From NCBI GenBank assembly GCA_965205905.1, contig CBDBHZ010000011.1, positions 434,001 through 498,000 of the forward strand: a DNA stretch of 64,000 nucleotides. The letters run 5' to 3'. The first letter of the stretch is position 1. Each line of letters starts with the position of its first letter. Origin of the DNA: JAHZMA01 sp965205905 (GTDB lineage: Bacteria; Pseudomonadota; Alphaproteobacteria; JABAAW01; JAHZMA01). The notes under the pieces are model-generated. The model was not told the origin of the DNA, made no database searches, and worked only from the letters and a program-made list of their open reading frames with translations. A program made the translations under genes and the position numbers. Shown piece after piece: positions 43,349-53,092 of the stretch.

Positions 43349-44289
43349 GATGCACGGCGTAAACGGTCATTTAATGCAATGCCAACATCGCGTTTTGGAA
43401 TAGGCGCAACGGCGATTTTTTTATGGCGACTCATCGAATCTAATCGGTGCAAATAATCGTAAAAATGATAGGCAGCTTCCTGTAAATCGGCATTTTCCGA
43501 TAGGTTCAAATCGCCACCATATTTGCCAAATCCTAGCATTAATTCATCAGTTTCGGGCGCGGTGGCATTCAGGCGCAAACGGCTTTGCGGTTGATAATGC
43601 GCTGCCAACATACCGGGCGCGATAATATTATCGGTCTTTGTTTTGGCATCGGCTTCTGGCACATGTAAACTGCCATGTCGCAAGATGGTCAGATGCTGAT
43701 AACGGGCGTCAATGATGGTGGATTCTAACCCGAATTGGCATGAAGTATCATCATCTAAAATCACTTCAGGTTGCTTAAATTCTGCAAAATTTTGCAAGAC
43801 ATGACTGGCACGGGTAGGGCTTAATGCGCCAGAAATATTCGCGCTTGGGGCGGCAAGTGGCACCCCGCTTGCGGTAATTAATTGTTTGGCTATCGGGTGA
43901 TGTGGGCATCGAATCGCTATACTATTTTCAGCCGTTATCAGCAATTTAGAAATCTCACTATCCTTTTTGGCATTCAATACCAAAGTCAACGCCCCTTTAT
44001 GAGAGGTTTTATCATCACGCCAATAATGCCTTATAAGTTGTTCCGCCATCGAATCTGCTTTAATATCGGCAAGTTGATAGGCATCATCCGCATTGGCAAT
44101 ATGCACAATCAGCGGATTATTGGCAGGGCGGTTTTTGGTTTGGTAAATCAGCTTTATCGCCTCATCATCATAGGCATTGCCCGCAAGCCCATACACGGTT
44201 TCGGTGGGCATGGCAATTAACCCGCCTTGCTTGATAATCATTGCAGCGCGGTTGATATTTTGCGCGTCAGCTGTAATAATTTCAGGCAT
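43333..44289 (-). CDS. tsaC: Threonylcarbamoyl-AMP synthase (Sua5 type)
   Basis: This enzyme makes threonylcarbamoyl-AMP for the t6A modification at position 37 of ANN-decoding tRNAs. The YrdC domain is visible at the N-terminus (IKQGGLIAMPTETVYGLAGNA, KNRPANNPLIVHI, LAAPSANISGALSPT). The longer length of 318 residues with the C-terminal Sua5 domain, starting after APGMLAAHYQPQSRLRL, marks the Sua5 form. It is immediately followed upstream by ubiB with no gap. Confidence 0.94.
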   Translation of the reverse strand: MPEIITADAQNINRAAMIIKQGGLIAMPTETVYGLAGNAYDDEAIKLIYQTKNRPANNPLIVHIANADDAYQLADIKADSMAEQLIRHYWRDDKTSHKGALTLVLNAKKDSEISKLLITAENSIAIRCPHHPIAKQLITASGVPLAAPSANISGALSPTRASHVLQNFAEFKQPEVILDDDTSCQFGLESTIIDARYQHLTILRHGSLHVPEADAKTKTDNIIAPGMLAAHYQPQSRLRLNATAPETDELMLGFGKYGGDLNLSENADLQEAAYHFYDYLHRLDSMSRHKKIAVAPIPKRDVGIALNDRLRRASYIEE

Positions 44290-45819
44290 TTAGTTTAGCA
44301 AAAAGGGTGAGAATACCAATAGGCTACCCAAGAAACCAATCATCATGCCAATCGGGATATAATATCTTTTTGATGGGGGAGGTTTTATCGGCATGGGCGG
44401 TGCTGATGCTTGCTGATTCAGAGTTTGCAAAATTTGTGGTAATTGCGCCAACATTGGCAATAATTCTTTGCCCAAATTATGCAAATGATGGAGCGGATTG
44501 CGATTCAGCAATAGCCATTCTTCGATAAGCGGTTGCGCCAATAGCCAGATATTTTTGCCGGGCGTTAGAATACGCCCAATGCCTTCGGCCTGTATCATGG
44601 TTTTATGCAATAGCAATAAATTCAGTTGCGGTTGCATTTCAAACTGCCTCGCCAATGCAATCATCTCTATCAAAATTTCAGCGAACGAAACTGTTTTCAC
44701 CTCGCTTGCAAACATCGGCTCACCAATAACGCGTAAGGCGGCAGCGAATTCATCACGGCTCTGATGCGCTGGCACATAGCCCATTTTGAAATGAGCATCT
44801 GCCACCAAATGATAATCGCCATGAATGAAACCGATAAGAATATCGGCAAGAAAAAACCGCGTTTGCTTATCAAGCCTGCCAATAATGCCAAAATCAATGG
44901 CGGCAAGACTGCCATTATCTTGAACAAATAAATTGCCCGGATGAATATCGGCATGGAAAAAACCATCGCGAAACACTTGCAAAAAAAACAACTCCACCGC
45001 CTTTTGCACGATGGTATCAGGCTTATGCCCTGCCTCGATTAAGCGTTGGCTCTCATCAATTTTAATGCCGTCAATCCATTCCATCACCAAGATATTTTGA
45101 TTGCTATATTGCGGATAGGTTTGCGGAATAATAATATGATTCTCATCGCTTAAATTATGACTCAATTCTTTGCAAGAAATCAGCTCAAGGCGTAAATCCA
45201 GCTCCTTATCAATCCAGCTTTGATAGGTCTCAATAATTTCGCGAAATTTGAACAGACGACTTTTTTTGGCGAATAATTCTAAATAGCGACATATCGTATG
45301 TAAAAAATCAATATCGCGGTGAAAAATTTTGGCAACATTTGGGCGCAGAATTTTTACCGCTACCCTATCGCCATGATGCAAAATGCCGTAATGAATCTGG
45401 GCAATCGATGCGGCGGCAATTGGGGCTTCATCGAATCGCTCGAAAATATCCTCAATTTTTTTGCCATTAGATTTCTCAAAAATTTGTTTGGCGCGCTTGC
45501 CATCAAAAGCAGGTAAATTATCTTGTAATTGTCGTAGCGCATCAGCTAATTGATTGCCGATAATATCAGGACGCACCGATAATATCTGCCCGAATTTGAT
45601 AAAACTGCCACCCAATGCAATCAGCAGACTTACCAATCTCTCGCCATCATTCAGCGGGCGCATTTTGCTTCTTGTAAAACATTTCAGCGGGTGATAAAAC
45701 ATCGATGGCAAAAGCCCACGCTGATATAGCATACGCCAGACACCATAGCGCGTGGTGAGGATAAATATTTTAACCGCAAGCGTAAAACGGCTGATGATTT
45801 TACCGATAAATCTTAACAT
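44290..45819 (-). CDS. ubiB: Ubiquinone biosynthesis kinase-like protein UbiB
   Basis: UbiB is an atypical ABC1/ADCK kinase-like ATPase needed for ubiquinone synthesis. The KxGQ motif is in FIKFGQILSVRPDII near residue 75, the lysine of the ATP site is in VAVKIL, and the catalytic block FFHADIHPGNLFV is near 285. The C-terminus has a hydrophobic membrane segment (IPIGMMIGFLGSLLVFSPFLL). The end of ubiE overlaps its start, so the two are coupled. Confidence 0.95.
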   Translation of the reverse strand: MLRFIGKIISRFTLAVKIFILTTRYGVWRMLYQRGLLPSMFYHPLKCFTRSKMRPLNDGERLVSLLIALGGSFIKFGQILSVRPDIIGNQLADALRQLQDNLPAFDGKRAKQIFEKSNGKKIEDIFERFDEAPIAAASIAQIHYGILHHGDRVAVKILRPNVAKIFHRDIDFLHTICRYLELFAKKSRLFKFREIIETYQSWIDKELDLRLELISCKELSHNLSDENHIIIPQTYPQYSNQNILVMEWIDGIKIDESQRLIEAGHKPDTIVQKAVELFFLQVFRDGFFHADIHPGNLFVQDNGSLAAIDFGIIGRLDKQTRFFLADILIGFIHGDYHLVADAHFKMGYVPAHQSRDEFAAALRVIGEPMFASEVKTVSFAEILIEMIALARQFEMQPQLNLLLLHKTMIQAEGIGRILTPGKNIWLLAQPLIEEWLLLNRNPLHHLHNLGKELLPMLAQLPQILQTLNQQASAPPMPIKPPPSKRYYIPIGMMIGFLGSLLVFSPFLLN

Positions 45820-46613
45820 GAGTCACTATGATTGAGTGAAACGCGGTAACCACTGTGAATCGCCACAATGCCTAAATTTAATTTTTGCCATTTACATTGT
45901 GCAAAGCCTGATGCTTGCATCATTTTTGCGACTTCATCGGCTTTGGGGAATTGCCGAATGCTTTGTGCCAAATATTTATAAGAATCGCTATCTTTGGCAA
46001 TCAGCCCGCCTAATTTTGGCAAGATATTAAAACTCCACCAATCATAAAATTGCTTGATGCCATCATCATCAACGGGGGTAAATTCTAGTATCAGCAACCT
46101 GCCACCTAATTTTAATACACGATGGGCTTCATTCAGTGCCTGTTGCTTAAAAGTCATATTGCGTAACCCGAAAGCAATCGTTACATAGTCAAATTGTTGC
46201 GCCCTAAACGGCAGATTTTCAGCATCGCCATTGATGAAACTTAAATTCTGCATCATGCGAGGGTTTTGATTGATGATTCGCGCTTGCCCCTGTTGCAACA
46301 TGCCATGCGTTAAATCGCATAAGGTAACATGTTTGCCGCCTTTTTGCAGATAGGCACGGGCAATATCGGCAGTGCCACCGGCAATATCTAGCAAATTACG
46401 CTTTGTTTGCAATTCCTCAATCAGGCGTTTTTTCCATAAGCGGTGCAGGCCTAGCGACATCAAATCATTCATCACATCATAATTTTGTGCCACCGATTCA
46501 AAAACCTCACGCACTTTTTGAGGTTTTTCATCTGCCGAAATCTGGGTAAAGCCGAAATCCACCTCATCTTTGATGCGAGCAGAATTGGCATTATGATAAT
46601 TTTTTCGTTCCAT
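45813..46613 (-). CDS. ubiE: Ubiquinone/menaquinone C-methyltransferase UbiE
   Basis: UbiE methylates the quinone ring using SAM. The 266-residue protein has the UbiE signature YDVMNDLMSLGLHRLWKK near residue 45, the SAM loop LLDIAGGTADIARAYL near 75, and FGLRNMTFKQQALNEAHRVL. It ends in HSGYRV as typical of the family. Together with ubiB it forms a two-gene minus-strand unit followed by sua5. Confidence 0.96.
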   Translation of the reverse strand: MERKNYHNANSARIKDEVDFGFTQISADEKPQKVREVFESVAQNYDVMNDLMSLGLHRLWKKRLIEELQTKRNLLDIAGGTADIARAYLQKGGKHVTLCDLTHGMLQQGQARIINQNPRMMQNLSFINGDAENLPFRAQQFDYVTIAFGLRNMTFKQQALNEAHRVLKLGGRLLILEFTPVDDDGIKQFYDWWSFNILPKLGGLIAKDSDSYKYLAQSIRQFPKADEVAKMMQASGFAQCKWQKLNLGIVAIHSGYRVSLNHSDSC

Positions 46614-46636
46614 ACACGCTATTATATATCAAATCA

Positions 46637-46666
46637 TTGCAAGAAACCATCGAATTAAGCTATGAT
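46637..46666 (+). promoter_or_regulatory. Probable promoter of yfgM-like-bamB-der
   Basis: TTGCAA (46637-46642) and TATGAT (46661-46666) are separated by 18 bases, 47 bases before the start codon. A second TATAAT at 46690 without a -35 is also present. Confidence 0.4.
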
Positions 46667-46713
46667 AGAACCAACACATATTTTTTGGATATAATTTTTG
46701 TAAAGGATGTATC

Positions 46714-47352
46714 ATGGTAGATGAAATGTTTCGCGATGTTGAAGAAGCAATGCGTGAGGATAGGCTTAAAAACTTTTGGCGGAAATGGCGATTTTTAATC
46801 ATCGGCAGTTTGCTGGCGATTGTGGTTTTTGTGATTGGTAACGAATTCTATAAGGGGCAACGCGATAAGCAGTTACAAGCCCGTGCTGCTGAATGGCAAG
46901 AAGTGTTAGCCACGCCAGAATCTGAACGGACGCAGAAAATAGATGAATTTATTGAACGCGCCCAAGATGATTATACGATTTTTGCGTTACTGTATCAGGC
47001 GCGTGACAATAGCGAGAATAATCAAGATGATGCACTCGCGCTTTACAACAGAATCATTAGCGATGGCAAGCCTGTCTATAGCGGATTGGCGCGAATTGAA
47101 TCGGCAGTGATTTATATGAGTAATAAAAATTATGCCGAAGCAGGCAATATCTTAGAGCCTTTATTGCAACCTGATATGCCATTTCGTGATGTGGCACTTT
47201 ATTATGCAGCGATTGGTGCGCTTTATCAGCAGAATTATCCGACCGCCCAAGCATTGGCGCAAACATTGATTACTGGCAATGAATTTTCGGTTGAGTTGCG
47301 AGATTTAGCACAGGAAATTTATGACCGCGCTTTATTGCAAAGCGGACAATAA
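46714..47352 (+). CDS. YfgM-like membrane protein with TPR-like domain
   Basis: This 212-residue protein has a cytoplasmic N-terminus of about 25 residues, one membrane helix (FLIIGSLLAIVVFVIGNEFY) and a helical periplasmic domain with TPR_21-like repeats (for example YSGLARIESAVIYMSNKNYA). It fits YfgM, a partner of the SecYEG translocon and periplasmic chaperones. Its position directly before bamB and der is the same as yfgM in many proteobacteria. Confidence 0.75.
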   Translation: MVDEMFRDVEEAMREDRLKNFWRKWRFLIIGSLLAIVVFVIGNEFYKGQRDKQLQARAAEWQEVLATPESERTQKIDEFIERAQDDYTIFALLYQARDNSENNQDDALALYNRIISDGKPVYSGLARIESAVIYMSNKNYAEAGNILEPLLQPDMPFRDVALYYAAIGALYQQNYPTAQALAQTLITGNEFSVELRDLAQEIYDRALLQSGQ

Positions 47353-47377
47353 ATTTAATGGGAACACGCATAGCATC

Positions 47378-48679
47378 ATGGTAAAATATTTAAGGTGCAT
47401 GATTGCACTGTGTTTGCTCAGCGCTTGCGGAGGCAATGATATATTGCAAGGCGATAGGCTTGATGTGTTAGGCACCAAAACCGCCTTGCAAATCGATACG
47501 GCATTGGCGCAAGAGAAAATCATATTAGACGAGGCAGGTGTGCAGATTAATTGGCCACAATATCGTGGCAATGCCCAACATGTTTCGCTGAATAACCGCA
47601 TCAAATTTGCCAATAATAAGCCATCATGGCGCAGAGATTTAGGCAAGGGCGATAGGGACGGCGTTTTAATTATGGCACAGCCAGTGGTTTTTGCTGATAT
47701 GCTTTATTGGGTGGATAATAAATTCCGTTTAACAGCCCATAGGCTTGATAGCAAAGGCAAACGCTTATTTCGTGTAAAACTGCCCGTGCCAAAAACCGAT
47801 AGACACGCTTATGGGGCAGGGGTTGCGGTGAATTCCGAATTTTTGATTGTTAGCACGGGCGCAGGTTTGGTTTATGGGTTTAGCCGTGATGATGGCAGGC
47901 TTTTATGGCAAAGCGATTTACGGCATCCGATTCACAGCACGCCTACCCTTCAGGGCAGTGATATTTATGTTACCACGATTAATAACATTACCTTTGCACT
48001 TGATATCAGTAGCGGTGCAACCAAATGGCAACATGAGTCAGTATCATCAAGGGTGGCATTGATACAGTCAATCAGCCCTGCCGTTACAGGGAATTGGGTG
48101 ATTGCGGGCTATGCCAATGGCGATATTGTTGCCATCAGCCGTGTTGATGGTGAAACTGTGTGGAAGCAAAATTTGGCAACAAGCTCACGGGTAGATGCGT
48201 TGGGGCAGATTGCCAGTATCGTTAATGGGTTTGTGGTGGCAGGCCCGCGTATTTTTGCCAGCAGCTATTCGGGTAAATTGGTGGCGCTTGATGCACAAAC
48301 GGGAACGATTATTTGGGAGATACCGCTTTCGGCAAGCACACCGATGAGCGTTTCAGGCGATTATATTTTTGTGCTAGACGACCAATCAGTGCTTTATGCG
48401 TTGCGTCAGAATGATGGCAAGGTGCGGTGGGCAGAAGAATTGCAAAATTGGGAAAAGGGCGAAGAAGGTTATGAGCGCGTTATTTGGAACGGACCATTAT
48501 TATCAGCACCCTATTTGGTGATGGCGAATCACGAAAAAAAATTATTGCTTTATAATGTTGAAACGGGTGCGGAAATAAAAAAATATAAATTTGGGGATGG
48601 TTTTAGAACTCACCCTATCAGCTCTGATGGGGTATTATATATCATTGATTCCAATGGTAAATTATATGCGCTAAATTGA
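47378..48679 (+). CDS. bamB: Outer membrane assembly lipoprotein BamB
   Basis: BamB is a beta-propeller lipoprotein of the BAM complex. The start at 47378 gives a lipoprotein signal with lipobox LLSAC near residue 17. The remainder shows PQQ-type propeller repeats with recurring blade ends such as GRLLWQSDLRH, GATKWQHESV, GETVWKQNLA and GTIIWEIPLS. A start 57 bases upstream would lie inside the yfgM-like gene and would hide the signal. It overlaps der by one base (TGATG). Confidence 0.92.
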   Translation: MVKYLRCMIALCLLSACGGNDILQGDRLDVLGTKTALQIDTALAQEKIILDEAGVQINWPQYRGNAQHVSLNNRIKFANNKPSWRRDLGKGDRDGVLIMAQPVVFADMLYWVDNKFRLTAHRLDSKGKRLFRVKLPVPKTDRHAYGAGVAVNSEFLIVSTGAGLVYGFSRDDGRLLWQSDLRHPIHSTPTLQGSDIYVTTINNITFALDISSGATKWQHESVSSRVALIQSISPAVTGNWVIAGYANGDIVAISRVDGETVWKQNLATSSRVDALGQIASIVNGFVVAGPRIFASSYSGKLVALDAQTGTIIWEIPLSASTPMSVSGDYIFVLDDQSVLYALRQNDGKVRWAEELQNWEKGEEGYERVIWNGPLLSAPYLVMANHEKKLLLYNVETGAEIKKYKFGDGFRTHPISSDGVLYIIDSNGKLYALN

Positions 48680-50100
48680 TGAAAGATATTTTCAAAATTG
48701 CGTTGGTTGGGCGTCCGAATGTTGGCAAATCAACACTTTTCAACCGATTAGCGGGTAAAAAAATCGCGCTGGTTGATGATAGGCCGGGCATGACGCGTGA
48801 TAGGCGCGAGCAAACAATAATGCTTGCCGAATTGCCTTATATCATCATGGATATGGCAGGCTTTGAAGAGGTTGATGATAAATTATCGACTGCCGCGCAA
48901 ATACAAGAAAAAATGAACGAACAGATTAGGCGCGGTTTTGCCGAAGCTGATTTGATTTTATTTATTTTAGATGGCAGGGCAGGGTTACTGCCTGATGATG
49001 AGATGCTGGCAAAAAAAGTGATGATGTCGGGCGTTGAGTCGGTGGCACTGGTGAATAAGATTGAAAAGCCTGATAGCGCGCCCTTATTGGCGGATTTTGC
49101 GCGGTTGGGTTTCGAAGATTATTTTGCGATTTCAGCATCACATGGGTTGGGTGTCGATGCGCTTAAATCACTGCTCATCGAAAAGCTGGAATATTATTAT
49201 GGTGATGATTTTACCGCAAGTGATGAGGATAAGAAAATCAATCTGGTGCTGATGGGGCGTCCGAATGTTGGCAAATCCACATTGATTAACCGTCTGCTTG
49301 ATGATGACCGTGTGCTGGTGCATGATGCGGCTGGCACAACCCGTGATGCTTTATGTTTTGATTGGACATGGCAGGAAAATGTATTTTCGCTTTATGATAC
49401 GGCAGGTTTACGGCGCAAGCGCGGCATTAGCGAAATTGTCGAACAATTAAGCAGCAAAGATTCCTTAAAAGCGATTCGATTCTCGCATATTGTCGCGATT
49501 GTGGTTGATGCCACAGAAGCCTTAGAACGGCAAGAATTACGGCTGATTCGTCATGCCGCCGATGAAGGGCGGGCAGTGATGATTTTGCTGAATAAATGGG
49601 ATAAGGTGCATAATAAATCTGCCGCGTTGAAAAAGGTAGAACAAATTGTCGCTGATACTTTGCCGATGATTCGCTATGTGCCGATTATCACCCTATCTGC
49701 GCTGAGAGATGATGAATTTGATATTATTCCGCAAGCAGCGTTACAGCTTTATGAATTATGGTGTAAAAAAGTTACCACTGCCAAATTAAATCAATGGTTG
49801 GCGGAAAAAGTCATCACCCATAGCCCGCCTTTGGTGAGTGGCAGGCGGTTAAAAATTCGCTATATCACTCAAATTAAAGCGCGTCCACCAAACTTTCATT
49901 TATTCGCATCGGCTGATATTCCCGAACATTATTTGCGCTATTTGGCAGGGGCGTTGCGTGATGATTTTGCGTGGCATGGTGTGCCGTTACGGCTGATTCC
50001 AAGACGCGGTAAGAACCCGTATGCCGATAAAAAACCAAAACGCAAACTCACCAGTCGCAAAATGATGAATCGCCAAAAACCAAAGCAACAAACAAAATAA
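48679..50100 (+). CDS. der: GTPase Der (EngA), 50S ribosome assembly
   Basis: Der is an essential GTPase with two G domains in tandem. Both P-loops are GRPNVGKST (near residues 11 and 192), with DRPGMTRDR and DAAGTTRDA as switch regions and NKIEKPD and NKWDKV as G4 motifs. The C-terminal KH-like domain contains RLKIRYITQIKARPPNF. The N-terminal G3 motif is DMAGFE rather than the more usual DTAG. The start codon overlaps the bamB stop. Confidence 0.97.
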   Translation: MKDIFKIALVGRPNVGKSTLFNRLAGKKIALVDDRPGMTRDRREQTIMLAELPYIIMDMAGFEEVDDKLSTAAQIQEKMNEQIRRGFAEADLILFILDGRAGLLPDDEMLAKKVMMSGVESVALVNKIEKPDSAPLLADFARLGFEDYFAISASHGLGVDALKSLLIEKLEYYYGDDFTASDEDKKINLVLMGRPNVGKSTLINRLLDDDRVLVHDAAGTTRDALCFDWTWQENVFSLYDTAGLRRKRGISEIVEQLSSKDSLKAIRFSHIVAIVVDATEALERQELRLIRHAADEGRAVMILLNKWDKVHNKSAALKKVEQIVADTLPMIRYVPIITLSALRDDEFDIIPQAALQLYELWCKKVTTAKLNQWLAEKVITHSPPLVSGRRLKIRYITQIKARPPNFHLFASADIPEHYLRYLAGALRDDFAWHGVPLRLIPRRGKNPYADKKPKRKLTSRKMMNRQKPKQQTK

Positions 50101-50166
50101 AATCTTGCATCAGATAATATTTATCGCTAGCGTGATTTTTTCATTCTTAAATAGGGGTATAAAATC

Positions 50167-51129
50167 ATGGGTTATAAAGTTGGATTTATTGGGCTTGGCA
50201 ATGTGGGGTCTAAATTGGCAGGGTGCTTGTTACGCAATGGCGCAGAATTAACAGTGCATGAATTGGATAAAAATATTGCTCAGCCATTTTTGGATAAGGG
50301 TGCATTATGGGCGGATACCCCAAAAGAAATGACAGAAAAGAATGATTTTATTATCACTTGCTTGCCCTCACCAGCGGCATGTTCGGCAGTAACCGAAGGC
50401 GAGAATGGTATTTTAGAAGGCATAACAGCAGGTAAAATCTGGATGGAGATGAGCACCACCGATGCTGAAGAAGTGAAACGCATTGGTGAGAAATTTACCG
50501 AAAAAGGCGCGTTTCCAGTGGATTGCCCCGTATCGGGTGGGTGCCATCGGGCGGCAACGGGCAATATCGCGATTTTTGCAGGGTGCGAGCGTGATGCATT
50601 TGAAAAAATCTTGCCATTGCTTACCATGATGGGCAGGCGCGTTTTACATACCGGCGATATTGGTTCGGCATCTTTATTGAAAGTGGTAACCAACTATTTG
50701 GCAACGGCTAATTTACTCAGCCTTGCCGAAGCGATGACGGTGTGTGCGGCACAAAAAATGAATTTGAATGTTGCTTATGAGGCGATTCGAATCTCATCAG
50801 GCAATTCGTTTGTTCACGAAACCGAAACTCAAGTTACCTTGAATGGCAGCCGTGATATTAATTTCACCCTAGATTTGGTGCTGAAAGATATTTCACTGTT
50901 TCAGCAAGCAGCTGATAATGTGGATTTGCCATTGGAAATATCACCTTTGCTGATTGATATTATTAAAGACGGTATTGAACGTTACGGGGAACGCGAATGG
51001 TCGCCCAATATCATCAAACGTTTGGAAGAAAAAGCAGGGGTGCAAGTATTGGCATCGGGCTTTCCTGCCGAAATGACAGATGATGAGCCTGAAGAACAGG
51101 GCTACGAAATACGCCCGAAAGGTTTGTGA
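50167..51129 (+). CDS. 3-hydroxyisobutyrate dehydrogenase-family oxidoreductase
   Basis: The 320-residue protein is a beta-hydroxyacid dehydrogenase: an N-terminal Rossmann motif VGFIGLGNVGSKLAG at residues 5-19, the substrate loop DCPVSGGCHRAATGN near 120, and the catalytic lysine in ASLLKVVTNYLAT near 178. The substrate could be 3-hydroxyisobutyrate, tartronate semialdehyde, glyoxylate/succinate semialdehyde or another short hydroxyacid. It has a C-terminal tail of about 25 residues that is acidic. There is no pathway gene next to it to decide. Confidence 0.8.
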   Translation: MGYKVGFIGLGNVGSKLAGCLLRNGAELTVHELDKNIAQPFLDKGALWADTPKEMTEKNDFIITCLPSPAACSAVTEGENGILEGITAGKIWMEMSTTDAEEVKRIGEKFTEKGAFPVDCPVSGGCHRAATGNIAIFAGCERDAFEKILPLLTMMGRRVLHTGDIGSASLLKVVTNYLATANLLSLAEAMTVCAAQKMNLNVAYEAIRISSGNSFVHETETQVTLNGSRDINFTLDLVLKDISLFQQAADNVDLPLEISPLLIDIIKDGIERYGEREWSPNIIKRLEEKAGVQVLASGFPAEMTDDEPEEQGYEIRPKGL

Positions 51130-51131
51130 TT

Positions 51132-51665
51132 TTATTGCTGTGATGCAAAATCAAACAGATTAATATCATGTCCGCTGCCCGTTAAAAAAACCATTAAATC
51201 CTCACTTTTTAAGGTGATGGATTTATCATTCCGCATCGGGTGCAGATTGACTGATTCTGCTTCGGTCAGTTTTTTATCGATAAAAAAGCGGATATTGGCA
51301 GTAGTGGCGACGCTGATAAGCACCAACGGATTAACACTGCCGGGCCGGATTTTTAATTGCGCCCATAAATCATCGGCACTGGCAAAAGAAAGATTGCCAC
51401 TGGCATTGATTTTATGGCGCAAGGTTTTCAGGTCAATATCAGTTTGGTGATAGGCGGTGATAAGAAAGAAATTCTTTTTCTTATCGCGCAAAAACAGATT
51501 TTTAACATGTGCGCCCGCTATCTCATCCATCACTTCCAATGCTTGTTCCACAGTAAAAAGCGACGCATGGTTGAAAGTTTCAAAACCAATATTTAAGTCA
51601 TTTAAGCGTTGATAAATATCTTGTTCAATCTGTAAAATTTCGGGGTCGTAAGTAACATCATTCAT
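51132..51665 (-). CDS. Prolyl-tRNA editing protein (YbaK/ProX family)
   Basis: This 177-residue protein is a free-standing editing domain of the INS/YbaK superfamily, PrdX/ProXp-ala type, which removes alanine from mischarged tRNA-Pro. The typical blocks are HVKNLFLRDKKKNFFLITA with the conserved lysine, KINASGNLSFASADDL, and LKIRPGSVNPLVLI. It lies just after gloB on the same strand. Confidence 0.85.
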   Translation of the reverse strand: MNDVTYDPEILQIEQDIYQRLNDLNIGFETFNHASLFTVEQALEVMDEIAGAHVKNLFLRDKKKNFFLITAYHQTDIDLKTLRHKINASGNLSFASADDLWAQLKIRPGSVNPLVLISVATTANIRFFIDKKLTEAESVNLHPMRNDKSITLKSEDLMVFLTGSGHDINLFDFASQQ

Positions 51666-52439
51666 TAGAATTTATTCCGTGCTGACCTGATTTTGGCAAA
51701 AGCTTCCACCGCATTGGGGGCATCAAGTAATTTTATCAGTTCAGGGTTATCCGCCATTAAAAACAAATTTGTTTGCTTCTCTTCACCCAGATTTAACGGC
51801 ATGGTCGGGTTATCATTATCGCGCAATCTCTGCATCTGTTCCGCCCGTTGATGAAAAATATCGGGCAGGGTAAAGCCAATTTGTTCGCTAAATTGCTTGG
51901 TAAAATTCATATTGTGAATTGTATATTCATGCCCACAATAAACATTAGTCTCATCAGGCAATTCGCGTAATTTCAGCAAAGAATGAAAACCCTGCGCTGG
52001 TGTGCCTTCCAATAATCGCCCGCACCCAAAGCCGAATAAAGTATCACCTGCAAATAAAATATTAATGTCAGGGATGTAATAACAGATATGCCCTTTGGTA
52101 TGTCCGGGCGTTTCAATCGCATATATTTTGAAATTTTCTACCATAAAACTATCGTCCATCTTTTGCCAAACGGGTAACATCAGGAATTTTCTGCGATTCA
52201 TGGAATGGTGCAATCACCTTGCAATGATGCTCGGCAAATAATGTGCCGATACCGCCAATATGGTCGGCATGATGGTGCGTTACCAAGATATGATTGACCT
52301 TCATATTTTGCTCTTCTAAAAAATTGCAAATCACATCGGTATCACCCGGGTCTATCACGATGGTTTTGCCCTGCGAATTTTCTAATATATAGATATAATT
52401 ATCGGTAAAGGCTTCTAATGTTATCAGCTTAAAATTCAC
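51665..52439 (-). pseudogene. gloB: Hydroxyacylglutathione hydrolase (glyoxalase II), frameshifted
   Basis: Two frames together make a full glyoxalase II. The N-terminal part (52439 to about 52155) has the metal-binding THHHADHIGG; the C-terminal part (about 52160 to 51665) continues with ETPGHTKGH, FAGDTLFGFGCGR and VYCGHEYT. The frame breaks at 52151-52160 (GATGGACGAT on the minus strand); the region is 775 bases, one more than a multiple of three, and removing one G restores a 257-residue protein of normal length. This is either a recent mutation or a sequencing or assembly error; neighbours with overlapping codons look intact. Confidence 0.85.
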
Positions 52440-53092
52440 TTTGCACTCTCCAATAAGTCTCTCGTTTTGGCAAAAATATCATAAAATTGCTGTGTGGTTA
52501 ATCTTTTTGTCTGGGTATTATAGCGCGAACAATGATAAGAATCCAACAAAACCAGTGAGGGTGTTTCTTTGATAGTATGTAACGCCCCATGTCCGAATTT
52601 ATGTGCCGATAATTTAACCCCATAGGCGCGTAACACTGCCTGATGCGCGATGCCCCCAAGTGCGATGATGATTTTTAGATTTTGCATACAGCCAAGTGCA
52701 TGGGTTAAGAATGGATTGCAATTAATAATCTCTGCCGTTTCGGGTTTATTTTGTGGTGGCACACAGCGCACCGCATTGATGATACGGCAATTTTGTAATA
52801 TTAAATCATCATCGGCATTTTCGTTAAATTTTCCGCTGGCAAAGCCGAATTTCAACAAGGTCTGATACATTAATGTGCCTGCATAATCACCCGTAAAAGC
52901 GCGCCCCGTGCGGTTTGCACCTTTCACGCCGGGTGCTAAGCCAACAATCGCAAGTTCGGCATTTTTATCACCAAAGGCAGGGATGGGGGCATTAAAAAAT
53001 TGCGGATATTTCTGTTGATTCTGCCCCCGATATTGCACCAAACGCGGGCATATAGCGCAATCATGCGGCGGGTCAACCTGTGCTAGCATCAT
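52436..53092 (-). CDS. Uracil-DNA glycosylase, family 5 (UDGb)
   Basis: The 218-residue protein has the marks of family 5 Fe-S uracil-DNA glycosylases: CAICPRLVQYR at the N-terminus with two cluster cysteines, GLAPGVKGANRTGRAFTGD near residue 50, a third Cys in RCVPPQNKP, and the C-terminal YHCSRYNTQTKRLT. In the last motif the common HPS triad is HCS. It excises uracil and other deaminated bases. Start and stop overlap thrC and gloB by four bases. Confidence 0.88.
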   Translation of the reverse strand: MMLAQVDPPHDCAICPRLVQYRGQNQQKYPQFFNAPIPAFGDKNAELAIVGLAPGVKGANRTGRAFTGDYAGTLMYQTLLKFGFASGKFNENADDDLILQNCRIINAVRCVPPQNKPETAEIINCNPFLTHALGCMQNLKIIIALGGIAHQAVLRAYGVKLSAHKFGHGALHTIKETPSLVLLDSYHCSRYNTQTKRLTTQQFYDIFAKTRDLLESAK

